From Megalonaias nervosa (Eukaryota; Mollusca; Bivalvia; Unionida; Unionidae), in the NCBI GenBank assembly GCA_016617855.1, contig JAECUM010096191.1:35295-99294 (forward strand): a stretch of 64,000 nt of DNA. Reading direction: 5' to 3'. This document shows positions 1-45,209 of the stretch, piece by piece. A program made the position numbers and the translations under genes. Each line of letters opens with the position of its first letter. The first letter of the stretch is position 1. The notes beneath the pieces were generated by a model. It saw nothing but the letters and a program-made list of their open reading frames with translations, was not told the DNA's origin and ran no database searches.

Positions 1-23
1 TACAGCTGAAGTACAGAACTTAC

Positions 24-32757
<32,734 letters not shown>

Positions 32758-35340
32758 TCCTGACTGGTTAACAAGTTAAACCAATTATCCAAAAGAAATT
32801 AATTCCACAATTTCAACTATAAGTTGTCAATAATTAGCTCAGTCTGTAATGTAACTAGATACTGAACATGTCATGGATAAATTTGTCACAAATCCAAGTT
32901 GTTAATTATTCAAACAGCAAATTCCAAACCATAATTATCAAAGATATGACTTTATAATTTTAGAGCAGTTTTTTAAAGTCCATTTTACACCTTATACGAC
33001 TATTTTGAAGTATATACTACTACTAAGCAATGCTATGCAAATAGTATAGTCATTTATGAAGAGCTTCACAATGGATATTTAATGTAACAATATGACAATG
33101 TCATCTGAGTTATTAACAGAACCAGATTCCACTAATCCTCATGTCTGAAAGTATTATCCACCATGGTGTCCTGGTAATAATCCAATGGAATGTGGAATTG
33201 GCAACCAATTATGAACAGCACTCTTCTCACAGCACTGCAGACAAAAACACTATATGGTAAACACCAAGCTACTTCAGTACAATTCACAAAAATACAGCCA
33301 ATATACAGTTTCCTAGACAACTGTAGGCTTCTGTTTCCACAGCTATTACAGTATATATGTCCTTGAAATACCTCACATTACACTGAAATAGCTCACATTC
33401 AAAAGAACAGGTACTGCATACACTGAACCAAAATCCACCATCCTTCTGGAGTATAGACAACAGCCTCAAAATCCCTAAAATTACTTCCAGGGTCTGGCCC
33501 CTATTATCCCCATAATCACTCTAAAGCCTTGTCAAGGGTTCTGACTCAGAAAGAAGCTGTACTTTAGATCAATAAACTCAAGCAGTTAATGTAAATGCCA
33601 CAGTATTGAATTGTACTGCCTCATATCTGGCAGCCAATATTTCCATTATCATAATACATGAAACTGTATAATTAACGTTCATGCCCAAGTGCTTGAATTG
33701 GTATCTGTCATCACTGTTTGTGATATTTATTTCATTGAAAAAGAAAATGTACAAGAATATTCATGTATATATATATAAAATACTGAAATTCAAAATTGTA
33801 TTAATTACAACTACTAATATTTAGGTAAGTGTGTATGTAACATTTGGCAAACTTCTGTATTATTCATGATCTTGCATATGCACTAAAGCATTAACTGCCC
33901 TATATACATATATATATACTACAAATAATTCACTCTATGTTGTCTTTGGAACTGAATGAAACATGATAAGAATGAGACTTCCCTTATGCTGAAAAAACTG
34001 ATGCTAGTAGTTGTCATGGCATGTTAATGATTCTGTACAGGACAATGTTTGTTGTATTGATCAATAATAGTTTTCTGCGAATCAGGCTGTAATGAATGCC
34101 TGATATTACGCTGTGTGGTGTTTAACCCTCATCTGAATAATCAATACTCCCTCAACTGAATTATCAATACAGATTTCTCCCTTATGTAACCTGGGGTGGG
34201 GTGGGGTGAGGTGGTGGTTTATTTCTATTTCTTGATGTGTCCCAAAAATTCAATTCTTTATCATCATACATGTGCAAAATTCAGTTTTATAGGACATGGC
34301 TAGAAGTAAAACAAAAAATTTTTAAGTTAACAAAACATACTTAAGTTTCAATTGTTAAAAAAAATTAAAATTGTAAATTGTTATTTTTAATTCTGCAATA
34401 CAAAATGGACATATACTGATATACTTCCCACTATTCTAATGGTTTTAATTAGTGGTGCACATTATTACCAGTATACCCATTTACCAAGGTATATTTTTTC
34501 AGTGGTATGTGCAATATTATTTGTCCACTATACTGGTACTTCTGTAATTCATCAGCAAGGATGTATAGAAATTACAGAATAATTTTTGTTGTGAATTTAA
34601 TGATATTAAAAGCATGTTTTCATTTTTTGTGTCCAACTAATTGCCAATTTTTTTACAAAAAGGATGTATTTGTCCCAATCTAAATTCAGGTATTATAAAA
34701 AGGATTATAATTATGAAACCTTAATCACATGTTTGACACTTTGTATACATAAAACATGGTTGCAGAATGGGATGTTGCAAAAGATATTCAGGACAAATTC
34801 AAACTGTTGGAAAAATGTCAGATAAAAAAATGCCATTTTTCAGTTTTTTTACTTGTGCATGATACTGTGTTAAGTATATGTATTCCTGTGTAAGAATATG
34901 ACTCATCCTAGGATTTTTAGGGAAGCAGTTGTTCTCTGTTTCAATTTTATGTAATTTCTTATGTCCACAAAATATATTCACAATTGTCAAGTCAGTGTTT
35001 TTGTTCAATGTTTACTGGCCCTCTAAATAAATATTTTGCCCAGAAGCAGGCATCCCACTCCAAGTTTCCCTGCCTATTATATCAATAGTGTAACTAGCTG
35101 AATATAGACTTCATTGTAACACTTTCCATTTTTATCAACAAGCTCTCTAATGTCAACACAATGTCCTTTATTGGGTGTCAGCCTAAGTGTAAGCTTAACC
35201 ATCCCACTTTAGTTACAGCCTTTAGGTGACAACATATGCAACAATTAACATCCACATAGCAAATTCATCTGCTATAAGGTACTGACCTTGTAACTGGGGA
35301 GGGAGTGTGGGTTCTTCTTCTTGTTTCAAACCAAGATATT
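32758..35340. other. Upstream of RUFY exon A, nothing recognised
   Basis: AT-rich. No upstream exon, CpG island or TATA arrangement convincingly marks a promoter for exon A. Confidence 0.45.
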
Positions 35341-35344
35341 TTAG

Positions 35345-35921
35345 GTCTTAAAATGTGTAACAGAAAGAATATGTGAAACCAACAATTTAAGTAAAATCAT
35401 TCATGAGATACTTACATTATTGTGAATTAAATCCCAAATAATCCTAAATGTCCCATCACAAGTCCAAAAGTATGTTCCAAATGAATTCCAATAGTCTTGA
35501 ATGTCCTGATGTACCAAATTGATGCAGTCCAGAATGTTTTTGAATGAGTTCACAATACAATTTCAAAGTAGTTAGTCCAACAGTCAGTGAGCACTTAATA
35601 ATTCCAAAGAATAATTTAAATTACTCCTTTTGAATTATATCTGAACACAGCCATAAATTCTGATCAAAAAGGATTCCCATAGACTGACCTAAAATATGAA
35701 TCAATTATTTGTTTATCAAATACCTATTTATACAAATTTTCAACTGACATATAGAATGTGAAGATTTCCAACAGAAAAAGCTAGTTTAACTGTAAACAAG
35801 ACCGACCTTGAACTCTTGCTAAGTAAACATGTTGTTTGCAACTTACAATCATGCACAATAGTTAGCTTACAATCATGGACAAAAATAAAGCACACAATAT
35901 AAAGTAAATATATATATAACA
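35345..35921 (-). mobile_element. LTR-like remnant, copy 4
   Basis: On the minus strand it carries the block GGATTATTTGGGATTTAATT, also found in copy 3 at about 16095, and its presumed start reads TGTTATATATATATTTAC. Boundaries are approximate and no target duplication is visible. Confidence 0.4.
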
Positions 35922-36430
35922 CTTTTTACCTCATGGTAAATATTTTTTTTCTCAAGTAATATAATGGATATAAGTGTTTATCTTTCATATAAATCTGAGC
36001 AAGAATGTCTTTGTTCAAGTTACTTGATAGTAAAAAAATTTAAAACAAAATCCCAGGCCCCTACCCAAGAAAATTAAATGGTTCCTAATATAATTGTGGT
36101 ATACTGTAGTACATATTATTGTATGTTTAGAAATAATCCAGTACAAATTTTTTTTTGGTACCAATCTCTAGTTTTAATTATAAAAAAGCATGTATTAAAT
36201 ATGCTGATCCTTTCAATTCACATTAAAATGTAAAATAAGCAAAAGTACAAACAAACCCAACATGACACCAATATAACCCAGTTAAAAATGTAAAAATAAA
36301 TTCACTTGAGGTATGCATATTTCAAAAATTATATTATCCTTATATCTAATCAAATTAATAATAGAATGTTACAAGTAAATCATCAATTATGAAGAGATGA
36401 TGCATGATGGACATGATATTATGGCCATTG

Positions 36431-37247
36431 TGTTACAATACTATCTTCATAAACTAAAAACCAGAAAAAAACAAAAGCAAAAAGTTTTGTAAAACTTAAC
36501 AAATAATTTAATTATCAAAGTTATAAAGTGAAGATGTATGAGGAACTTACAATAGTATGAAATGAATCTAAAATAATCCTACAAAGTTCTATTAAAGTTC
36601 AAAAGAATCAAATGTTTTGAATGAATTTCAGATTCTTGAATGCACTGGTCTGCCAACAGTTCTGATGTATCAAAACAGCATTGCCCAGAACTCCTTTGAA
36701 TAATTCACAATAGTCCCAGAAAACGAATAATCCAAACAATTGTTTTCTATCAAATAATATCTAAACACAACATAAAATATGTCTGCAGACTGATATTACA
36801 ACAAGAACATAAGAAATAAGACTGAAAAAATTGTCCACCTCCATGTACTTATTATATACAAGCATAAGGTGTGAAAAAGCATTCTGCTCCTACTGGCTAT
36901 GTGACATTTGCAAATTTCCCACATGTAAAAGAACCTACCTGATCTAACCTATCCAATGGGAAATAACTTAATTCTTCTAAGAACCAACCAGACCCCACTT
37001 ACCCCCCACATGTTAATAGGTTTTATTATAAATATTATTATTAATAATCATAAATACCTATGGAATCACCTATTTATAGATCCTATGCAATCTACACTCT
37101 TAATATCTTAAAAGAGAATTTTATACCTGTATATAAAAATTAGCTAATATCTTGATGAGCATTACAATTTACAGTCATGAACAAAACTTACACATATTAG
37201 ATACAGTCATGTACCAAGAGTTACAAAAGGTATAGATATATGTAACA
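36431..37247 (-). mobile_element. LTR-like remnant, copy 5
   Basis: It is bounded by TGTTAC (36431) and GTAACA (37247). The stretch AAAAGCAAAAAGTTTTGT with AACAAATAATTTAATT matches the reverse complement of the end of copy 3, and its middle matches copy 4. Same orientation as copy 4, about 510 bp apart. Flanking duplications do not match. Confidence 0.4.
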
Positions 37248-37254
37248 GACAATG

Positions 37255-37760
37255 GACAAAGGATCAAAAGGTCAAAAACAGCTGTGATATCACATCAGTC
37301 ACAAACAGTCATAACATAATGACCACAAACAGTCATGACATCAAGGATTATCATCATGAACAGTTGTGACATTACAGGCACAAAGTCATGACACTACAGT
37401 CACAGCTGACATCATAGTCATAGTTATGACCTGGTGACCACAAAACAGTCCTGACATCTTATAATCACCACAGGCGTGACAACAAGGTCAGAAAACAGTT
37501 ATGAAATCAATGTTACAGTTACGACATTGCAGTCACAATCATGACATTGTAGCCACAATCATGACGCTAGTCACAAACAGTCATAAAATCACTGTTACAA
37601 ACAGTTGTAACACTGCAGTTACAAAAACCTCTGTCACTGCAATCACAAAACATTCCCGACATCATGGTCACAAACATGTGACATTTCGGTCACAAACAGG
37701 CATGACACGCTGGTCACAGAGAGTCCTGACATTGGTCACACAGAGACATCACATGTAGTC
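37255..37760. repeat. Degenerate tandem repeat of TCACAAACAGTCATGACAT
   Basis: About 17 imperfect copies of a 25-32 bp unit built on CAGTCATGACAT and GTCACAAA. The open frame through it is a by-product. Confidence 0.8.
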
Positions 37761-38099
37761 AAAGACATTTATGGAACAGAAAGTTTCATCAGAATGTAAT
37801 AAATTCTGGTGTCATGATTTGTGCCATTTTCCATCAAAATACATCATGATTTAGGTCATTTTGCATGAAAATACATCCTGTTTATGGGTCCAACACAACC
37901 AGATGATTCTTGCATGGCAGAATGCAAAAATATTCTCTCAGAAATGTTGTCTTCATGCTTTTTAACAATAATATGTATACTAAGTATGAAACTTGAGTCT
38001 ACTTATGTAAATCACAAAATCTGTATAAGAAAGAAAGTTTTACAAATTTAGCAAGAAAATGAGTTTGCAAAAATATGATTCATGGTAAAGATTTTTCAT

Positions 38100-38370
38100 C
38101 CAAACAATTTATACATTTGCTTAGTCCATTATTACAGTATATAAATGTATTTGCTGAGTCACTTATAAGAATATATACATGTATTTGTTTAGTTCATTCA
38201 TATTACAGTATATACACATATCTGTTTAGTCCATTATTACTGTATATAAATGAATTTTTTTAGTCCATTATTACTGTATATAAATGAATTTGTTTAGTCC
38301 ATTATTACTGTATATACATTTGTTTGGCCCATTATTACTGCATATACAAGTATTTGTTATATTCCATTAT

Positions 38371-38408
<38 letters not shown>

Positions 38409-38425
38409 AGTACATTATTACTGCA
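38100..38425. repeat. Tandem array of about 42-bp units, about eight copies
   Basis: The unit is TTTAGTCCATTATTACTGTA, TATAAATGAATTTG with drift; it includes a TA microsatellite at 38377-38404 that seems to have grown from the TATATA of one unit. Confidence 0.85.
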
Positions 38426-38492
38426 TGACAAAAGCAAATTTACTGACATCTGTGATTAGTGAAAATTCAGACTGAATGATTCTAAACTATGA

Positions 38493-38575
38493 GATGGTAA
38501 GCATGTTAGACTTGTGACATAAAGGGTACAGATTCAAATCCTACAAACAGTCCATGTCAGCTTTAATTTAGAAAG
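38493..38575 (+). mobile_element. tRNA-derived SINE head fragment
   Basis: GAGATGGTAAGCATGTTAGAC and GGTACAGATTCAAATCCTAC resemble A and B boxes in the right spacing. The body is not recognisable. Confidence 0.45.
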
Positions 38576-38947
38576 GTTTCAGATGAGCATGAAGATGATC
38601 TGAGTTTGATTATTTTACAGAGTTATGGCTCCTGATGGCTTAGAATTAATATGCCAAATCTTGTGAAGACACTAGCTGTCAAAATTTGGCTTGATTTCAA
38701 CCCAATCTGCAAATAAAATTCTCAACAATGTCTCGCATGGGTTTGATGATCTGATTCACACCATATTTTATACAACTGTGGACCCTTACTGAGTAATAAT
38801 ATTCTCATGGCTTGCAAAAAGTATGACATTCACATTTTTTTTTACCTCAGATTACATGTAGATGTGAAACTACGTATTGGCAGGACCTTTGATGATGAAA
38901 AATCACAATTAAGAACAATTTGGCCCCAAAAATTTTACAATGTTTAC

Positions 38948-39012
38948 TGACCATGACAGACTCAGTACACTTAAAATATCACTGACCATGACAGACTCAC
39001 TAAACTTAAAAA
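38948..39012. repeat. Two-copy direct repeat of 36-37 bp
   Basis: ACTGACCATGACAGACTCA followed by ACTTAAAA occurs twice in a row. Confidence 0.8.
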
Positions 39013-39297
39013 AATTCACTCATTTCTCAGTACTTCAATCATCTTACAACAGTCATTGTCACCATGTTAGTGGGAACTTTTTGTTAATTTCAGAGCTCTA
39101 GACATCAATTCAATATACTGGATATCTTACTCACTGGTTGGAAGTAACTGCATTTTTATACCCAACAGAAAAGCATTCCAAATTTGACCTTCTTATGCAT
39201 AAAGGTTACCAATCCAATGACCCTAAGACCCTGTTTTTAAAATAGTTGAAAATTTCTTGGTCAGTGACATCACAAAAAGTCAGTCAGTTGCACTCTT

Positions 39298-39488
39298 TTT
39301 TTGTTGGGGTTTTGTGGGTGTTCAACACCATCTTTCAGCACAAGCTAGGCAATCATGGTGAATGGGAATCTACTGGCAAGCTTTCCTACAATGAAACAAT
39401 GGTCGAGCCAAGACTTGAACTCATGTGCAGAGAGGTGAGATGTTAAGTGGTCTCTAAAGGCAAGCACATAAAAACTCTACCCCTTGCA
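39298..39488 (-). mobile_element. SINE family A copy, internally deleted
   Basis: Has GTGGGTGTTCAACACC, CTACTGGCAAGCTTTCC and the B-box part AAGACTTGAACTCATG on the plus strand, with the middle of the body missing. Confidence 0.65.
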
Positions 39489-39691
39489 GTTTGAAAACAA
39501 TGGCATCTTTAGTGTCTATAGTCTCCCCCACTATGTTATTGTGTTTTTAAGGAAAAGAATAATGAAAGATAAGTGTTCTTAATGATCATCAGATATTTTT
39601 TTGCTCATAGGAATTAGTTACCATTAAAAATCTCAAAGTTCTGTACTCTTAATATCAATTCAATGCAAATATCAACAACTTGTACTGACAA

Positions 39692-39912
39692 TACCGTATA
39701 TACTCGCTTATAAGATAAGTCCAGCTGCAAACAGCACAGACTCAGATCTGCTGGTGCATAATGTGCCTGCAGATCTGGGTCTGTGCAGTTTGTTATAAAT
39801 AATCTGTAGAACAAACAATATGGACCTTAATCTGCAGTCACATTATGCCTTGGCAGATCAGGATCTTTGTTGTTTGCAGTTTGACTGAACTTATAAGCGA
39901 GTATATACAGTA
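39692..39912. mobile_element. Twin-hairpin MITE, copy 6 (best preserved)
   Basis: TA-CCGTATATACTCGCTTATAA at the left and TTATAAGCGAGTATATACAG-TA at the right give terminal inverted repeats of about 21 bp with one mismatch and TA duplications, as for Tc1/mariner-type MITEs. Between them, arm CAAACAGCACAGACTCAGAT pairs with ATCTGGGTCTGTGCAGTTTG, and AACAAACAATATGGACC pairs with GGATCTTTGTTGTTTGC. No open frame of note. Confidence 0.85.
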
Positions 39913-40804
39913 CACAATTCAGTACAGGTAGGTGCGGAATGATACATGTGTTGTGACTGCAAAGAAATGGCTATAACTTTTGTTAATACTGTAGTAATGT
40001 CATATTTATTGCAATCAAGTATCCCGTAACACTTCATAGAAAGTTCATGAAATAATAACTTGCAATAAATAAAAGCAGTGCCCATCAATATGGAGATTGT
40101 ATACACTGAAATAAAATATGACTCATATTTATCAATAATTCAATGAGTGGCAAGGAGCCATGGATTTTGTACAAAATTTTGATAAACTGAACATAAGCAG
40201 ATCTTCTGCACACACTGCTTTCAAATAAAAGACATTTTAGTTAGTCCTGGAACCTGGAAACATAGATCTAACAAAATGTATGTATTGGTCATAAGCAGCA
40301 TTTTGTAAGAAATACAATGACAGAACTGTAAATCTTTTTGGTATCAAACATATGAGAATAATTTCAATGGCAAATATTATAATGATCCCCAAGCTTAAGA
40401 GTTTAGAATATTATTATAATCTCTGTTCTTATGTCTGTCTGTACATGCTGTATTGTGCATCTATCTGCCTGGCTGTATCCACTAGAAATTTTTGTATTGT
40501 AACCATGGCAAATACAACATAAAACACTCACTAGCCCGTTTTCATACATTCTGGCATGCAAGGTTACATGACTGCCACCATGTCCGCTTTAAGAAAAGAT
40601 GGCTATGTCACATGTTTACATCAAGGTCTCAACAAGAGGTACAATCTGGTCAGTCTCGCTATCGAAGCTGCATTCGTCCATTAAAATATACACAACTGTA
40701 CATCAATCTGGTGCAATAGGAACATGCCCATAATAGAATTAAAGATGATCAGAGGGCATTCAGTTTTTAATATTAGGAATACCTCTAATGAAGAATAAAA
40801 AAAT

Positions 40805-41265
40805 GTGTGAAAATGGAAGTTCATATCTGTGTGTGCAGATGTCACATCAATGTGTGAAAATGGAAGTTCATATCTGTGTGTGCAGATGACACATCAATGT
40901 GTGAAAATGGAAGTTCATATCTGTGTGTGCAGATGACACATCAATGTGTGAAAATGGAAGTTCATATCTGTGTGTGCAGATGACACATCAATGTGTGAAA
41001 ATGGAAGTTCATATCTGTGTGTGCAGATGACACATCAATGTGTGAAAATGGAAGTTCATATCTGTGTGTGCAGATGACACATCAATGTGTGAAAATGGAA
41101 GTTCATATCTGTGTGTGCAGATGACACATCAATGTGTGAAAATGGAAGTTCATATCTGTGTGTGCAGATGACACATCAATGTGTGAAAATGGAAGTTCAT
41201 ATCTGTGTGTACAGATGACACATCAATGTGTGAAAATGGAAGTTCATATCTGTGTGTGCAGATGA
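40805..41265. repeat. Tandem array of 47-bp units, 9.8 copies, nearly identical
   Basis: The unit is GTGTGAAAATGGAAGTTCAT, ATCTGTGTGTGCAGATGACA, CATCAAT. Only two single-base variants are visible (GTCACATC in unit 1, GTGTACAG in a late unit), so expansion is recent. ATCTG and CAGAT form a small stem in each unit. Confidence 0.95.
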
Positions 41266-41704
41266 ATGGATAATCTGTATGTTGTCATCTGCAACAGACA
41301 TTATGAAAATGGGGATTAAAGAAATTTGCCAACAATTATTCAAAAATTGGCAATGAAATTGTGTCGCCACATATCAGTTCAGCTCAGAGATTTCTTGTCT
41401 GATACCAGTTTTATTTTAGGAATGAAAATGAATCTCCTCAAACTCCGGCTTTAACTCTTAACCTGGAAGCCAGCCAACAGATTTCAAATTGACAGATAGC
41501 TTGCAAACGAAAATGACAAATCTTAATACAACCCTTTCTGAATCACCAGCCAAATGGGTAAGTAAAAAAGAATGATATTATATTTATATTGCTTTTATTT
41601 ATTTTCCACATGTTAATAACCTCCATAAAGGAATATGTGTACACTCAATTCTGACCAAGTACAGGTAGTTGGGGACTGATTATTTCTCAAGGTATTTGAG
41701 CATC

Positions 41705-41762
41705 ACATTCCCCCCCTCCCCAAACATAAAGCCCTCTGAAAACTAAACGGTCAGTCTCTTGC
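41705..41762. mobile_element. Fragment of the GGGACAGACCATT MITE
   Basis: A C-rich tract followed by CTGAAAACTAAACGGTCAGT resembles the right end of the element at 44186-44441. Only one end is present. Confidence 0.45.
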
Positions 41763-41894
41763 ATTACTGATATTTTACTTCAGCATTATCATTGTGATGA
41801 TGATGTTTATGACGATGATAATAATGATGATGGTAGCAAAATCAAATTGGAATAACATTGTTACTCTGTTGACTTTTGTCCTACAATACTTTCG

Positions 41895-42040
41895 CAATGT
41901 CGTGGTCATGTTTACTCTGCTGTACTGACTGCTGACTTGTACCTCTGGGGGATACCCGGATGTAATGCGATGACGTCACAACATCTTTTCCTAAAGTGGC
42001 CATTCTCTACAATCTTACAGTGCCCTCCATATATAAGCAG
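41895..42040 (+). promoter_or_regulatory. Possible promoter-like cluster: CRE and TATA
   Basis: A small CpG cluster in CpG-poor DNA holds a palindromic cAMP-response element TGACGTCA (41971-41978) and, 52 bases on, TATATAAG (42030-42037). The spacing suits a promoter firing rightward near 42060, but no convincing exon follows. The CRE alone is strand-neutral. Confidence 0.3.
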
Positions 42041-42239
42041 AGTGAGTTGAGATGTCACTGACTTGCTCTTCAGATGCTCTGGGTATAACATTATGTAAAA
42101 ATCCAAAATGTTTACAGATGCTGAACAGAAATGTGGTGCAAAAAATTTTGGTAACTTTCTCTGCAGTAGATATCCCTTTCTTCTTTATCAACTGATATGG
42201 TGGACACCTAATCATGGCCTTATAATCTGATGCCACTTT

Positions 42240-44180
42240 CTCATTACTTAATACATAATATTTCCTTATGGCTTGCCTATAACAGCACTAAATCACCTCC
42301 TTAAATTCTTCTTACCACAGCTTCATTGCAAATGACTAGACTGTACTATGATACAAAGTGACTGACCCCAAGACTTCAAATTTCACATTCAAAACAAAAC
42401 AAATCAATTTTTAACACAAAACAAGAAATGCCACTAAAACACCACCAATATGTATAAAAATAACAAAAAATTAAGTGTATACACTTTTTCCCTACATATG
42501 GCCTATTCGACAGTGTACATTCCAATATATAACAAGATGAAGACATATACATGTAAGGTTGGAACATTTACCAAATTTTTTAATGTGGACATGGTACATA
42601 ATAACATAATGTCATTTAATTGAAAAGAATTGAAAGCCAATCATTACTCTCATCTGTACATCAAGCTGCCAGCAGACAGCTATTTGTATGTAAAATATTC
42701 ACAGTGTACATGCCATGTCATGCCCAGCTTGTGACTGTTTCATTTACTCTATGTCATTTACTTCTTATTATGATATGATTTAGTTTATAAGACATGTCTC
42801 TTTTGAATATGTCAAACAGTTGATGTACACATATCAACAGGTCATCAATGTATTATTTTGTACTGCTGTGTATCTGTGCCCAATGATAAAAACTGATACC
42901 ACTAAATACAATGACTGTAAGAAACTGCAACGTTTACAAGATTGTAAGTGTTTGGATTTTTTGTTATGTACAAAGAAAATGTTACTCATAAAAAGTGCCA
43001 ATAATGAATATGGGTTTTTTTTTTACATTTTAAGAAAAGATCTAACTGGCAGTAAACTCAACTAAGCCATTTACATATGTAAACATTGCAGCCTAACATG
43101 TAAGCATGCCATACCTTAAATGACCATGTGATGCTGCACTTAGTTTACAATTCATGATTAGTGATAAATCCAACATCAAACTGAGTTAAAGGAATGACCT
43201 TCTTCTAAAGTAGTGAACTTTTCACATACCTTACCTGATCAGTTCTTAATTTATAAAATTAACGATTCTCTTCTCCTTAAAAACATTGCTTTGTGGGAAG
43301 TGCCTTTTCACACACTAGAGGCAACACATCATACAATTACAATAGTTCCCACAGTTACCGGAAAAATCAATAAATGTATACAGTGTTACTCAAAATTTTT
43401 CATTTCTCTATATGTGTTGGTAGCAGAGTTAATCCCCTCCATGCTCACTCCACAGTGGAGGGGTAAATATTTACAAATCACAGCCATGACTTGTACTCCT
43501 CCACTGTGGAGAGGGCTGGTTGACATAACTGACTGACACTTGAATAGTTAATGCATGAAGACCATTCATGGAAGATGGTGACATCAGACTGATTGATGCC
43601 CATATACCATTTAAAGAATTAAGCATATTTATGTCAAGCAGATATTGGACAATAAAAAATCATTTCAAAAGAGCCTTGTATATTCAATACATGTGTTTAC
43701 AGAAGGCTGATTGGCTTCTTTGCTATATACTTCCTTTGGAGTTCCTGCCAATGTCAAATATTTATGTGCATTATTTCCCAATTTGGTTTAAACAATGTAT
43801 CCAAAAAGTATACAGCATGATCCATAGAAAATAGGTCAGAGACACTTCTAGAAAATTCATGTTTTTAATTTATTCAAAGACAAACTTGTGCATTAACTTG
43901 ACGAGAGCTTCCCCTGAACAGTATAAATGTATCCTGTTGCTATAATGGAAAAATAATCCTCTGAGAAATGGAGTTAAATTCCAAATGATAATCACTGCTA
44001 TTTCAAATAAAAAAGAACATAAAACACCAAATTTACATTGAAATGCAAACCATATGCCTAGCCTAGCCCTTAAGCAATAATGGTCATACACACTGTCAAC
44101 AACACCATGTATTCATGATGTGGAATATACACATTTTGTGCCAGCTAGATCATGACTCAATAGGGCCTACCGCATGTGTA
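42240..44180. other. No gene recognised; one small inverted repeat
   Basis: Contains a pair of palindromic words, CTCCACAGTGGAGGGG (about 43448) and CCTCCACTGTGGAGAGGG (about 43498), in inverted orientation. Open frames of 80-107 codons show no family features. Confidence 0.4.
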
Positions 44181-44185
44181 TGGTA

Positions 44186-44441
44186 AGGGACAGACCATTT
44201 AAGTTTCAAGATGGTGGGGGATGTGGGTCTGGGAATTTCTTTCTGACTGGGGGTTAATTTTTTTTTCTTTCATTACAAGACAAATATAATTTCAAGTAAC
44301 ATGAAGTAAAGAGTGAAGTCATTTGTTCCCACAAATCAGAGCAAGACAATTATTTTCAAGCTTTTCAAAAAGAATCATAACCCCTTATTCTCCACACCCC
44401 ACCCCACCCCCACTCCTTAGAAAACTGAATGGTCTGTCCCT
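44186..44441. mobile_element. MITE with GGGACAGACCATT inverted ends
   Basis: Left AGGGACAGACCATTTAAGTT, right AACTGAATGGTCTGTCCCT, about 256 bp, followed inward by G-rich (left) and C-rich (right) tracts. No coding capacity. No clear target duplication. Confidence 0.65.
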
Positions 44442-45209
44442 CAGAGAGACTTGACTTCAGCTGGAATTCTAGAGAAATCAAAGCAGTAGCCATTTTTTAA
44501 AATAAAATTCTAAAAAGAATTAGCATTTAAACAAATATGTCAATTTTGGCTTGGGAAGGTTCGTTCATATTACACAAAGAAATCTGACTTGAAGCATTGT
44601 ATTTAACAGCTCCAATTATAACCCAGCAATTAACAGCAACATTATTAATGGTCCACAATTAAAATTAACTACGGTAAATTTATTGCTGAAATGAAGAGTG
44701 ACATGGGATAGGTGCAATGATTGCAAGATTAATCCCTCTCTGATATAGATAATATGCAATCAAAGATTTCAAATTACATTTCCAATGAAAGAGAAACACC
44801 TCACACTATTAATTACAGTTTGCTTGCTTGTATTCTCTTGTTTTGGCATAAATTAAGCTACATTTGAGCCTACCAGATGTCAGTGTCCAAAATCACAACC
44901 TCTCTTTCTTTAGTGTCAAATTAAATAAGTAGTTTTATTTGGTTTACTTTTCTTTAGGAAAGACATGTAGCTATATAAGATACTGTAAAGTAGATCATCA
45001 TCGATATGAAAATTGTAATCTTATTTCTGTTATGTAAAAATATATTTGTAGTGCCTTATGCAGGGACATACCATAGTAGGCAAACCATTTCCAATTACCC
45101 TGGCACCTGAAATTGTAAGGCATTTCAAGGTGTTGGGGTTAGAGTGGGGCTAGCCAACCAGTTTGACCCTGCCTTTAATTCATGTCTGTGCTGCACAATC
45201 CCAAAGCAA

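Noticed and set aside
37501..37758. 85-codon plus-strand frame
   Set aside because: By-product of the degenerate TCATGACAT repeat.
40805..41265. CRISPR-like regular repeat array
   Set aside because: Units are directly adjacent with no variable spacers, and the window is animal DNA.
43213..43536. 107-codon plus-strand frame
   Set aside because: No domain, no start context, and it covers the palindrome pair; likely chance.
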